From a virus, in the IMG/VR virus record IMGVR_UViG_3300018080_000604, positions 1 through 23,423 of that record: 23,423 nt of DNA, one strand, 5' to 3'. The position numbers and the translations under genes were made by a program. Position 1 is the stretch's first letter. Each line of letters opens with the position of its first letter. The notes beneath the pieces are model-generated. The model was not told where the DNA came from and ran no database searches. It saw only the letters and a program-made list of their open reading frames with translations. Below, in pieces: positions 7,268-14,858 of the stretch.

Positions 7268-7498
7268 TTATTCTTTTTCCGATTTTGGCGGCTTCTGTTT
7301 TGGTTGTTTCTCGGTCTTTGGCGTTTCTTCTTCTGTTGCATCTATTACCGTTTCATTTTCTACCCATTGGGGCCATTTTAAGGCTATTTCTTTTAGGTGG
7401 GCTTTCTTCATCTTTTTACTGAAAACAACGTCTAAAGGTTGCCCCTTAGACGTTATAAAAGAAACCCTTTTACCTAAGTAACTAGGTTTAATATTCAT
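7268..7498 (-). CDS. Small hypothetical head-region protein
   Basis: In this 76-residue protein the first 45 residues look folded (KPSYLGKRVSFITSKGQPLD, then KKAHLKEIALKWPQWVEN). The last 30 are a disordered Pro/Lys/Glu tail (TEEETPKTEKQPKQKPPKSE). It starts at ATG 7498, two bases after the preceding stop, and lies directly before the portal gene. The short folded domain plus charged tail would suit a small neck or portal-associated protein, but no family is recognised. Confidence 0.7.
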   Translation of the reverse strand: MNIKPSYLGKRVSFITSKGQPLDVVFSKKMKKAHLKEIALKWPQWVENETVIDATEEETPKTEKQPKQKPPKSEKE

Positions 7499-7500
7499 TT

Positions 7501-8028
7501 TTATACAGGTATTACAACAGCATCCGCGAGTTGCTCCATTGGGGTCAACTGCTTAGCCTGTAAAGTAATTGACATTTCGTTAGCATCCTCTAAAGCGGTT
7601 CCAGTTTCGATTGAACCTTCTAAAAATTTTGCATTTCTTGGTGTTTCTAACCCGAAAATAAAACGGGCCCCGTTTGATGTTTGGAAAATTACAACGAATC
7701 CACAACAACTGTCTGTTAACTCGTTTAATATATCTAAATCGCTTTGTTTTAAGCACTTAAATACAAATGTAATTCCGACCGTATGAATACCACAGCACCC
7801 AACTTGGGTAATAGCATCACTAACGCTTGACACTTCAGGCTGTACTTCATATTCAAAGAAAGTAGCAAGGGCCACCATTGGCAAAGAATCAACTTTGTTA
7901 TCTACGTCCCGCGTGATTGCGTCAATATCTACGTCTGTGCGGTTCGCTATCCAAATACGATCAACACCACCACCACAACAGTTATTTAAAGTACAATCAA
8001 TAGTCCTTCCTTGTGTTATACTTGACAT
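7501..8028 (-). CDS. Structural protein, probable small tail-tube-like subunit
   Basis: This 175-residue beta-rich protein has a C-terminal pattern I associate with small tail-tube/structural proteins of Bacteroidetes phages: GFVVIFQTSNGARFIFGLE, a region like NAKFLEGSIETGTALEDANE, then a final strand (MSITLQAKQLTPMEQL). It has eight Cys including three adjacent Cys-Cys pairs (NNCCGG, VGCCGI, DSCCGF), unusual for a phage tube protein. No other gene here is a better candidate for the major tail protein, although lying between capsid and portal genes is atypical, so a capsid-associated role remains possible. The gene starts at ATG 8028, 29 bases after the capsid gene. Confidence 0.5.
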   Translation of the reverse strand: MSSITQGRTIDCTLNNCCGGGVDRIWIANRTDVDIDAITRDVDNKVDSLPMVALATFFEYEVQPEVSSVSDAITQVGCCGIHTVGITFVFKCLKQSDLDILNELTDSCCGFVVIFQTSNGARFIFGLETPRNAKFLEGSIETGTALEDANEMSITLQAKQLTPMEQLADAVVIPV

Positions 8029-8057
8029 TTATCTAATTTTTAAGGTTAAACAATTGA

Positions 8058-9092
8058 TTAAAGAGCTTTTAAGGCATCAATTACGTTTTGATTTGCTCCT
8101 ACACTGAAAAATTCATCATGTAAGTATTCAAAACCAAGATTAAACATAGAATCTAAATAATTGATTTTATCACGCTTATCATACCAAACTTCTAACTCTT
8201 GTCTTGGGTTGCTGCTATCAGTACCAAACCACAAATTTTGGTTAGTAGTTAACAAAACAAAGTTAGAAGGGGTCACCGATACGTCAACGCCTAAGGCTGT
8301 TAAAACGTCTTCCCATTCGTACATAGGAATCACCGGAATGCCATGATAAGAAAGCATTTGTTTACCATCTTCTGTCATTGTAGTAAACCCGCCGCCCGTG
8401 TTTTGGATCGTTTCTAAATCTTGCCTATAGGCTTCGTAAACTGTACGATCAACAGCAAAAAACTTTTGAGCTGCAGGAACAGCCGCTAAAACGTTCTTTT
8501 GTTTGTTGTATACGTCTTTTAAAAGCGTAATAGCTTCACCAGCCGCCAAAGCTGTATTTTTAGCAGTAAACTGTAGTTTGCCCTCATCCTGTAACGTTGG
8601 CAAATGGTAAGACCATAAACCGTTTGCAATATCAAGATACTCAGCACCAGCAACGGGAGCCATAGAACGTTTGCCAAAGAAAGCAAGGTTTTGCAAATCT
8701 TTTCTAATTGCCACCTGTGCCGCCTCAATTAATATACGCGCCATTAGTGTAGGTGTTAGGTCTGTCTTTCTTAGGCCACGCTGAGTCATACCCATAAAAA
8801 TAGTATCCTCGAATTCGTCTTCACAAAGTGGGATTCTGAATTGTTGGTCATGTATATCAAAACAACGCTTTGATATTTCAATTGCTTCTACTTCTTCAGG
8901 TTTACAACCTGTTCGGCGGCGCAAAAGATTCTGTTTGAATTTGATGTAAGGCACCCGCTTTTTGGTACGCGCGTTTGTATCTACACTGAAAAGTGTTGTA
9001 AAATCTGTATCTAAATAAATTGGCTCTAAAAGTCCAATATTCATGTCGTCTTCGACTAAAGATAAATTAATATCTCTTTGCAAAACTTCCAT
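8058..9092 (-). CDS. Major capsid protein (HK97-fold)
   Basis: This 344-residue protein has the features expected of an HK97-like shell subunit. There is a helical N-arm, then a long spine-like helix region (LMARILIEAAQVAIRKDLQN), the P/A-domain signature SYHGIPVIPMYEWEDV, the strand FVLLTTNQNLWFGT, and a closing EVWYDKRDKINYLDSMFNLG segment. It follows a protease-scaffold gene and a likely decoration gene, the normal capsid cassette. There is no long N-terminal delta domain, consistent with the scaffold being supplied by the protease fusion. The start is ATG 9092, 36 bases from the previous stop, in an A/T-rich leader that may favour high translation. Family call is by recognition of these segments. 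Confidence 0.85.
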   Translation of the reverse strand: MEVLQRDINLSLVEDDMNIGLLEPIYLDTDFTTLFSVDTNARTKKRVPYIKFKQNLLRRRTGCKPEEVEAIEISKRCFDIHDQQFRIPLCEDEFEDTIFMGMTQRGLRKTDLTPTLMARILIEAAQVAIRKDLQNLAFFGKRSMAPVAGAEYLDIANGLWSYHLPTLQDEGKLQFTAKNTALAAGEAITLLKDVYNKQKNVLAAVPAAQKFFAVDRTVYEAYRQDLETIQNTGGGFTTMTEDGKQMLSYHGIPVIPMYEWEDVLTALGVDVSVTPSNFVLLTTNQNLWFGTDSSNPRQELEVWYDKRDKINYLDSMFNLGFEYLHDEFFSVGANQNVIDALKAL

Positions 9093-9128
9093 TTATATTA
9101 TGTTTTTTTTTATTCTAAATTGGGTTTA

Positions 9129-9920
9129 TTATACCGCTGTCCAAGTTAAAGTGAACTTATATAGTGGGTATGCGTTATCTGTAGAAGTAACAACAACCGC
9201 CACGCTATAAGAACCAGCTAAGGCAATATCTAAAACAATATCCTCAGCAAAGTTTAAACTTGCTGTACCATCACCACTAAGCGGGGTATTATTAGTAAAT
9301 GAAGTAACATCCCCCGTAATACTAACAGCGCTAATATCAATGCCTTTTTTAACAAACTCATTAACTAGAGCATTGCCCCAGCCGGCAAGGTTTATAATTA
9401 AATCATCCCCCGCCGTGTAGGTCGTGCCTAGACTTACAGTCGAACCATAAGCAACATAACCTTCAGTCCCTTCAAAAGACGTAGACCCGTTGTCTGTCAA
9501 TTCAACGAATAAGGCTTGGATTCCGTCCTGTATGTTTGTGCCGGTTGCGCCTTTAGGATCGCAAACAGTTAAACAATAATCAGAATTTGCACTATTGCAG
9601 CCCTCAGAAGTTGGCTCAATTCCTGCATAAACACGAATTAACCAATTGCATGAAGCATCTAAAGTTGATGTATCAACAGTTTGCGTATCACCATTAGCAA
9701 CAGGATCAAATTTATAAGCAACATAGGCCCCGTTTTTATCGGTAATTTTTACAGTTAAGTAATCAGCACCGGAAGCGTTTAATACTTCTATATCTGTTGT
9801 TGATCCATCAGCCGCGACAGTATATTGGATATTTGGGTAAAGGGTAACTTCCCCCGCCGCTTTTGGATAATATAGCTTAATGCCGTTTTTTGCAAAAGCG
9901 TTTGGATTAGCTCTTTCCAT
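9129..9920 (-). CDS. Probable capsid decoration or head-fibre protein
   Basis: This 263-residue protein is acidic, Thr/Gly/Ala/Asp-rich and mostly predicted beta strand, consistent with two or three Ig-like sandwich domains: about residues 25-115 (VTLYPNIQYTVAADGST onward), 130-190 and 195-263 (ISAVSITGDVTSFTNNTPLS; ending with YKFTLTWTAV). Four Cys fall in the middle, including EGCNSANSDYCLTVC. It sits between the protease-scaffold and the major capsid gene, where decoration or stabilising proteins are commonly encoded. There is no enzymatic motif. A tail-tube role is the main alternative because tube proteins are also beta-rich. Confidence 0.55.
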   Translation of the reverse strand: MERANPNAFAKNGIKLYYPKAAGEVTLYPNIQYTVAADGSTTDIEVLNASGADYLTVKITDKNGAYVAYKFDPVANGDTQTVDTSTLDASCNWLIRVYAGIEPTSEGCNSANSDYCLTVCDPKGATGTNIQDGIQALFVELTDNGSTSFEGTEGYVAYGSTVSLGTTYTAGDDLIINLAGWGNALVNEFVKKGIDISAVSITGDVTSFTNNTPLSGDGTASLNFAEDIVLDIALAGSYSVAVVVTSTDNAYPLYKFTLTWTAV

Positions 9921-9941
9921 TTTATTAATTAACTTTTAATG

Positions 9942-10367
9942 TTATTTTAAATTTTTTTCAATCAAGGCCGCCAAAGGGTCCTTTTTTGTGTTTGGCTGCT
10001 TTCCTGTTGGGCGTTCGCCGCTAGGTTGGGCCAAAGTTGCTTTAAGTGTGTTAAGCTCGTTTTTAATACTTGTAAAAGCGTCTTTAAGCTCGTTTAAAGC
10101 GTCTTGTTTTGGTTCTTCTTTCTGTTCGGGTGCTTTTTCTTGCTCCTGTTCCTTATTTACGATATAGCCCTTATTTTTAAGGTGCTCAATCATTTCATTT
10201 TCAGTCATTTCTAAATCAGTTTTTTGCTGTTCTTCTGTTGTTGGTTGTGGTTCCTCTATTTGCTCAACTGTTGGGGCTTCGTTTTTAGCACCAAAAAGGC
10301 CACTAAAAGCATTTAGTATTTTTTCCAAAGTTGATATAGAAACCTTCTCTTCTTTATTGTCGTCCAT
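9942..10367 (-). CDS. Possible internally started scaffold protein (nested in the protease gene)
   Basis: Met325 of the protease fusion (ATG 10367-10365) begins exactly where the scaffold-like segment starts, with MDDNKEEKVSISTLEKIL. An A/T-rich leader precedes it (TATTTTATAATATAG), the type of context that marks starts in this DNA. A product of 141 residues from here would be a free scaffold, as Nu3 is made within the protease gene C of phage lambda. Whether this start is used cannot be told from sequence. Confidence 0.3.
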   Translation of the reverse strand: MDDNKEEKVSISTLEKILNAFSGLFGAKNEAPTVEQIEEPQPTTEEQQKTDLEMTENEMIEHLKNKGYIVNKEQEQEKAPEQKEEPKQDALNELKDAFTSIKNELNTLKATLAQPSGERPTGKQPNTKKDPLAALIEKNLK

Positions 10368-11339
10368 TGGATCTATATTATAAAATAGTTTTAAAGTGTC
10401 TGGTATATTTTTATAATTGCTTAGGGTGTTTTTGAACTTATTAGTTATTGGCTGTGTTTCGGGCTGTTCTTTCTCTTTTTCTTCCTCACCATAGCCGCCA
10501 CTTATTACACTGTCTGCCAATCCTAATTCAACCGCTTGTTTTGCATTTAGCCATGTTTCAGCATTGACAAGCCTTTGAAAATAGGCGGCTGTTTTTTGGC
10601 GGTCTTGGTCTATTAATTTTCCTCTTTTTTCTGCTGCATCCGTGTAGGCTTCTACTATTTCCTTTTCCATTGTCTTAAGCGTTCGCCCTTGCTGCTTTAG
10701 TTGCTCTGCTGTCATTGGCTCAGCATTCCATAATGCTACATTGTGAACCATTACAAAAGCCCCCTTTTGTATTTCTACACGGTCCGCACCTGTAAGGATT
10801 AAGGACGCAATAGAAGCCGCTAAACCGATTACTTTTATAGTAGTTTCGCCGTTATAATTTTGTATTGCGTTACGTATTGCAAAGCCCTCTAAAACAGAAC
10901 CGCCGCCACTATGTAGATTAATTTTAACAGGTTGGCCGCCTGCTTGCTTTAGTTGGTTTTCGACTAGGTTATAATCTACACCATAAAAACCTTCTATATC
11001 CCCGATAATGTCTAATTCAAACATATTTTGTTTTTCTTCGTCTATTTGTTGGCTTTTTCTTATAGCCCATTCTATCCCCTCAGTGCCGCCCCAAGCGTCC
11101 CACATTAAACCGCCGCACCCTTCAGAATAGGGAACGTCTTTATTTTGTCGGTGCCTGTTAAAGCTCGCCATTCTTTTAATAGTTTCCTCGCTTATTGGCT
11201 CCCTGTTGGCTAATTGGTTAGCCCGTGCCCATCCAACAGCCGTACCGCACCCGTTTTGGTTGTTCGTTTCATCCCTAAACTTTAGGGCCTTCTTTGCGTT
11301 GTCGCTTGCTGCTTTTGGGTAATCGGTATAACTCGCCAT
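9942..11339 (-). CDS. Prohead protease (ClpP/S14-like) fused to N-terminal phage module and C-terminal scaffold
   Basis: This 465-residue protein has three parts. Residues 1-100 are a phage-associated module (DYPKAASDNAKKALKF; GWARANQLANREPISEETIKR; GLMWDAWGGTEG) often seen next to head-maturation functions. Residues 107-280 are a ClpP-like serine protease: INLHSGGGSVLEG, nucleophile Ser176 in GLAASIASL, catalytic His199 in FVMVHNV, and ETWLNAKQAVELGLADSV. The canonical third residue (Asp) is not obvious. Residues 325-465 are Glu/Lys/Gln-rich with a helix (ALNELKDAFTSIKNELNTLK) and a basic end, as in scaffolds. It likely cleaves scaffold and capsid during maturation. It is the first gene after the internal terminator and probably heads the head-gene transcript. 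Confidence 0.85.
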   Translation of the reverse strand: MASYTDYPKAASDNAKKALKFRDETNNQNGCGTAVGWARANQLANREPISEETIKRMASFNRHRQNKDVPYSEGCGGLMWDAWGGTEGIEWAIRKSQQIDEEKQNMFELDIIGDIEGFYGVDYNLVENQLKQAGGQPVKINLHSGGGSVLEGFAIRNAIQNYNGETTIKVIGLAASIASLILTGADRVEIQKGAFVMVHNVALWNAEPMTAEQLKQQGRTLKTMEKEIVEAYTDAAEKRGKLIDQDRQKTAAYFQRLVNAETWLNAKQAVELGLADSVISGGYGEEEKEKEQPETQPITNKFKNTLSNYKNIPDTLKLFYNIDPMDDNKEEKVSISTLEKILNAFSGLFGAKNEAPTVEQIEEPQPTTEEQQKTDLEMTENEMIEHLKNKGYIVNKEQEQEKAPEQKEEPKQDALNELKDAFTSIKNELNTLKATLAQPSGERPTGKQPNTKKDPLAALIEKNLK

Positions 11340-11411
11340 ATATTCAAAACAACGAATTATATTTTTATAAGTTAATGATGTTTATACGTTTATATTTTCA
11401 GGGGTGCCGTA

Positions 11412-11431
11412 TTGGTTAAGGTTGGTTAAGG
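11412..11431. repeat. Tandem 10-base direct repeat before the head genes
   Basis: TTGGTTAAGG occurs twice back to back (11412-11421 and 11422-11431). On the minus strand it reads CCTTAACCAA twice. It lies between the internal terminator and the protease start (11339), with a further CCTT-containing arm in the adjacent hairpin. It could be a binding site for a regulator or part of an RNA structure. No TAnnTTTG promoter element was found between 11340 and 11440. Confidence 0.7.
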
Positions 11432-11439
11432 GTTTTTAC

Positions 11440-11474
11440 AAAAAAAATACCCTTACCGTGTTAAAAGCAAGGGT
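11440..11474 (-). terminator. Internal intrinsic terminator between tail and head gene blocks
   Basis: Reading the minus strand, ACCCTTGC (11474-11467) pairs with GTAAGGGT (11456-11449), eight pairs with one G-U, around a 10-base loop. It is followed by A and eight Ts (11447-11440). It lies in the window's largest gap (164 bases), downstream of the small genes after the tape measure. It should partly or fully separate terminase-tail transcription from head transcription. Confidence 0.7.
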
Positions 11475-11503
11475 CAGGCTATTGACTTTTTGACATATTT
11501 TTA

Positions 11504-11788
11504 TTAATACCTGTGCCTATTTGAAAGAATGTTCCAAACTGTTTTATAATCACATTCTAACCAGGAAGCCACTTTTTTTATAGCTTGGGTTTTATTGTCG
11601 CTATCTTGCAGGGCTTTAGGATAAAGTACCGTTACCATATAAGCGCGAATTTTACACGGTTTTATGAATCCCTGTTCAACTAAAAAGGATATTATACACC
11701 GTGCGCACTCATTCATCCCCTGAGCATCTACACGCAATTCTAAAGAGTCTAAGAATTTACTTATTATTGTTTCTGGTATATTCAACAT
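11504..11788 (-). CDS. Small protein with a helix-turn-helix-like C-terminus
   Basis: This is a 94-residue helical protein counted from ATG 11788. The frame is open a little further to a TTG at 11809, which I consider less likely. The C-terminal segment QAIKKVASWLECDYKTVWNI has the spacing of a helix-turn-helix, and the middle is Cys-containing (NECARCIISFLVEQGFIKPC). It overlaps the preceding gene by 32 bases in another frame and is the last gene before the internal terminator. A DNA-binding or regulatory role is suggested only by that C-terminus. A structural role next to the tape measure is also possible. Confidence 0.6.
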   Translation of the reverse strand: MLNIPETIISKFLDSLELRVDAQGMNECARCIISFLVEQGFIKPCKIRAYMVTVLYPKALQDSDNKTQAIKKVASWLECDYKTVWNILSNRHRY

Positions 11789-12041
11789 ATTTTTTAAAAT
11801 AGCTTTCAAAACGTATTACACAATTAGGGCACCTTAACTTCTGTTTTATATATTTTTTTGTGTGGTGCTCTTTGCTTTGCTCATTGTAGCGGCTTATGTA
11901 TCTTGGAAGTGCTACGCATTTTCGATAGTAAATATTCCCTAAAAACTGCTTAGCCCGTGCCAAAGTATCATAACTTTGAAGCTCTTTTAAAGCCTTTTCT
12001 ATTTCGTCAAATTGGCCGCTCAGGTGTTCGTATTTATTCAT
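11757..12041 (-). CDS. Small hypothetical protein following the tape measure
   Basis: This 94-residue protein has an N-terminal helical part (YEHLSGQFDEIEKALKELQS) and a basic, aromatic C-terminal half with one CPNC knuckle (KQKLRCPNCVIRFESYFKK). A single CxxC pair could be half of a zinc site or a disulfide. It starts at ATG 12041, eight bases inside the end of the tape measure gene, so it is translationally tied to it. Not recognised; small proteins near tape measures include tail-assembly chaperones, but these usually lie upstream. Confidence 0.65.
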   Translation of the reverse strand: MNKYEHLSGQFDEIEKALKELQSYDTLARAKQFLGNIYYRKCVALPRYISRYNEQSKEHHTKKYIKQKLRCPNCVIRFESYFKKYVEYTRNNNK

Positions 12042-14847
12042 TGTTTATAGTATTTAATATTACTTGTCTGTCTTGGTTGTCCTGCTCTAAATCGCGGGTG
12101 TTTAGTTGTACCTGAGATTTAAATACTACCTTTTCTAGTGCTTCCGTTCTTTTCTCAAAAGCGGCCACCTGTTGGGCAGCATCTAAAGCGGTTCCTATTC
12201 CTGTGGTACTTGAAATATTAGGGGAACCTAAAGAAGGGGTTAAACCACCGTTAGCAAACTTAACACCGCCCCCCGCTTGGTTGATCCTAGATAAAACAGG
12301 ACCAAACATTTTTGTGCTTTTTTTATTTATTACCGCTTCCCCGCCTTCTAGCTCAGCAACACGGCCACCAACGGCAAATTTTACCCCGCCCTGTGCGTGG
12401 CTTGGTCCATCAACTAAACCACCTTTGGCGAACTTTTGAGCGCTAATGGTTGCAATTTGGGCCGCTGTTGTGGCTGCTATGACCACCGCCGCAATTGCAC
12501 CCCCAATGGGGCCAAGTTGGCTAAATGCTTGGGTAATAGCTACCGCCCCATTAATAACGGCGTTTATAATTGCGCTTTCCTTTTTGCGCTGGTTTTCTTG
12601 CTTTTGTATTTCTTCTTTTCGTTTGGCTATTTCTGCCGCCGCCCCTTCTTCCTGTTGGATCTGTTGTTGTAAAAACTGAGCTTCTAACCCTGTTGCCGTT
12701 TGTAACTGTTCTTGTAAACTGGTTAGGTTTTCGGCCCTTTTCGTTTCCTGTTCGCTTAGTCGGTCAATTTCCTGTTGTGCTTGGGCTGCTGCTAGTTGGT
12801 CAAAAGCCTGTAAAACTTGCTGAAACCCTTGTACTAATTGAGCTACTAAAGCCCGCCTTTTTTCGTTTTCTTCCTCTGCTTTTGCTGTTTTTTCATCCTC
12901 AGCAGCTTTAAAATTGTCAACATCTTGTTTTAATAATGCTTCCTGAGTTGTTACCTGTTGCAGCCTTAAGTTTGCTAAATCAGTGTTGAATTGTTGTTCT
13001 AAAAGTTTCTTTTCTTGGGCCGTGCCTTCAAAACTAGCTAATTCCTGTTCTTTCTCAAATTGTAGTAAATCAATACGGGCCTGTATGTCTTGGGCGCTTT
13101 GTTGTAAAATTTGGTTATCAATTTGCTGTAACCTATTAGCTAAATTTTGCCTAATTTGCTCTACCTGTTGGGCGGAGTTTTCTTCCTCACCTGTTAGCGC
13201 ATTTAAGGCCGCTTGGGCTTCCTCTAGTGCCTTTATTCGTTCGCCTGCTATCCCTGTTTGTTGTAGTGCTTTTTGTTGCTGTTCGTTTAGCTTTGATATT
13301 TCGCCGCTTAGGTCCTTAGTTGCTTTAGTTTCCTTTTCGGTTGCTGCTGCGTCCTGTTCTTTTGCGGGTGTCAATTGGTCTAAAATCGCTTTTAGTTCAT
13401 TGTTTACCCTGTTAAGCTCTAAGGTGCTGTTTTTTAGTTCTTCTGTTTGCTCGGTGGAAGGTGTTAGGCCCTTGCTTAGTTGTTCCTGTACGGCCTTAGT
13501 GGCTGCACTTACGCGGGCCTGCAATTTTTCGTATTCTGTTTGCTGCTCTTTTAGGGTTTTGGTTTTGTCTTTGTTCGCTTTTTCGTTTTCCTTTTGGGCT
13601 TCTGTGTTCTCTTTCGTTGCTGAAGTGTCTATATTTTCTAGTCTTGTTATTTCTAACTGAGTATCTATATTTTGCCTTTGAATATCGTTTAAAGCCTTTC
13701 TAATGACAAAAGCGTCCTTTTGAGCAACTATATTTAATTCCCTTGAATCTGCCTCACCTTTTAGGGCTTTACTTAGTTGGTCAATTCGCCTTTGTTGCTC
13801 TACTAAGTTTCTTTTTTGTTCCTCTAAAGCTAATTCTCTTTGAGTTTCTAACAGTGCTCTTTGATCGCCGATTAATCGCCTTACTTTATTACTACTAATC
13901 CCCACCGCTTCGCCGTATTCATTAAAAGCATTTGCCGCGCCTGGTACTTCCTTTGATAGCTCTTTTGTTATGTCGTTTAGTTCTTTTTGTTCTTTTTTGG
14001 ATAAGTTGGCCTTTTGGCTCAATTGGTCGTACCTATCCGCTAAGGGTAAAACTTTACTGCTTAAATCCTGCGTAGCTTTTAACTGTTCGTTGAATGCGTT
14101 TGTAATTTCGTTGGTTATAGGGCTAACACCCCCCAACGCTTCTAATAGGTCAGCTACCCCGTTCAATACAAAAGTAATAGCAGGCCCGAAAACCTGCAGG
14201 AATGCCACCGCCGCTTTTTCACCTACACGGCCCAAGCGTTGGAAGGCCCCACTTAATTCGCCCAAACTTTGATCCGTTTCTTTATTGCGTTCTATAACGT
14301 CACCCAAAAAACCTGTTATTCTTCTAATTCCATCCACAATAGAACGGCCCAAAAATACTTGTCTAATTGTTTTGCCTAATCCAGCAAGGCCACTTCTGTA
14401 ATTACCTACATTCCTTTGAAATTGTCCTATGCTTGCATCTATCTTTTTTAGTTCGCTGTCTAGTCTTTGTATATTACCTATTAAGGCCCGACCTTTTGCC
14501 CCTTCTCGCTCAGCTTTTGAAAGCTCTTTAAATGCTTGTCTAGCTTTCACTAACTCGGAATTTAAAGCCCTGTAAGAGTCCGCGCCTGTCTTAGCTGCTT
14601 CAAAATCCCTTATAGCATTTCGTTGTTCTTGCCTAGCCCCTTTTAATTCTGCTTTAAGCTGTATTAATTGCTTTACTAGATTATCATAAGTTTTTTGTTT
14701 TGCTAAACGTTCGTTTGCAGTCTTAGCCCCATCTATTTCTTTTTGTGTATCTTTTAGGGCCTTATTTGTTTGTTTTATGGCATCTGTAAGCCTTAAAACG
14801 CTTTTTTGTCCTTTTATATCTATTTCTATTGCTACCGTGCGAGCCAT
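12034..14847 (-). CDS. Tail tape measure protein
   Basis: This 937-residue protein spans the tail lumen and sets tail length. Residues 1-140 are a long charged coiled coil ending in the typical SIGQFQRNVGNYRSGL. Residues 160-240 contain hydrophobic helices (FLQVFGPAITFVLNGVADLL). Residues 250-755 are mostly Gln/Glu/Lys/Leu coiled coil. Residues 758-804 form a hydrophobic, membrane-insertable region (GPIGGAIAAVVIAATTAAQI). Residues 805-870 are Gly-rich with KFAKGGLVDGPSHAQGG and ELEGGEAVINKKSTKMF, motifs I know from Bacteroidetes-phage tape measures. By the usual rule of about 0.15 nm per residue the tail would be near 140 nm (inference). Start ATG 14847, 11 bases after the previous gene. Confidence 0.9.
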   Translation of the reverse strand: MARTVAIEIDIKGQKSVLRLTDAIKQTNKALKDTQKEIDGAKTANERLAKQKTYDNLVKQLIQLKAELKGARQEQRNAIRDFEAAKTGADSYRALNSELVKARQAFKELSKAEREGAKGRALIGNIQRLDSELKKIDASIGQFQRNVGNYRSGLAGLGKTIRQVFLGRSIVDGIRRITGFLGDVIERNKETDQSLGELSGAFQRLGRVGEKAAVAFLQVFGPAITFVLNGVADLLEALGGVSPITNEITNAFNEQLKATQDLSSKVLPLADRYDQLSQKANLSKKEQKELNDITKELSKEVPGAANAFNEYGEAVGISSNKVRRLIGDQRALLETQRELALEEQKRNLVEQQRRIDQLSKALKGEADSRELNIVAQKDAFVIRKALNDIQRQNIDTQLEITRLENIDTSATKENTEAQKENEKANKDKTKTLKEQQTEYEKLQARVSAATKAVQEQLSKGLTPSTEQTEELKNSTLELNRVNNELKAILDQLTPAKEQDAAATEKETKATKDLSGEISKLNEQQQKALQQTGIAGERIKALEEAQAALNALTGEEENSAQQVEQIRQNLANRLQQIDNQILQQSAQDIQARIDLLQFEKEQELASFEGTAQEKKLLEQQFNTDLANLRLQQVTTQEALLKQDVDNFKAAEDEKTAKAEEENEKRRALVAQLVQGFQQVLQAFDQLAAAQAQQEIDRLSEQETKRAENLTSLQEQLQTATGLEAQFLQQQIQQEEGAAAEIAKRKEEIQKQENQRKKESAIINAVINGAVAITQAFSQLGPIGGAIAAVVIAATTAAQIATISAQKFAKGGLVDGPSHAQGGVKFAVGGRVAELEGGEAVINKKSTKMFGPVLSRINQAGGGVKFANGGLTPSLGSPNISSTTGIGTALDAAQQVAAFEKRTEALEKVVFKSQVQLNTRDLEQDNQDRQVILNTINNE

Positions 14848-14858
14848 TGTATAATATT

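Noticed and set aside
11504-11809. TTG start at 11809 for the HTH-like small protein
   Set aside because: An in-frame ATG occurs seven codons later (11788) with less overlap; nothing favours the TTG.
11757-11815. Programmed frameshift joining the two small genes after the tape measure
   Set aside because: TTTTAAAAAAT occurs in the overlap, but the required shift is +1, the usual X-XXY-YYZ phase for -1 slippage is not met, the shared open region is short, and the downstream gene has its own ATG (11788).
12203-12911. Several plus-strand frames opposite the tape measure C-terminus
   Set aside because: All are in different frames opposite the hydrophobic and Gly-rich end of the tape measure, have biased composition and overlap one another; none is coupled to a neighbouring gene.
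12983-13660. 225-codon plus-strand frame opposite the tape measure gene
   Set aside because: It is the antisense shadow of a Gln/Glu/Lys/Leu coiled coil, giving a Cys/Ser/Phe-rich low-complexity product with no start context; the minus-strand tape measure explains the openness.
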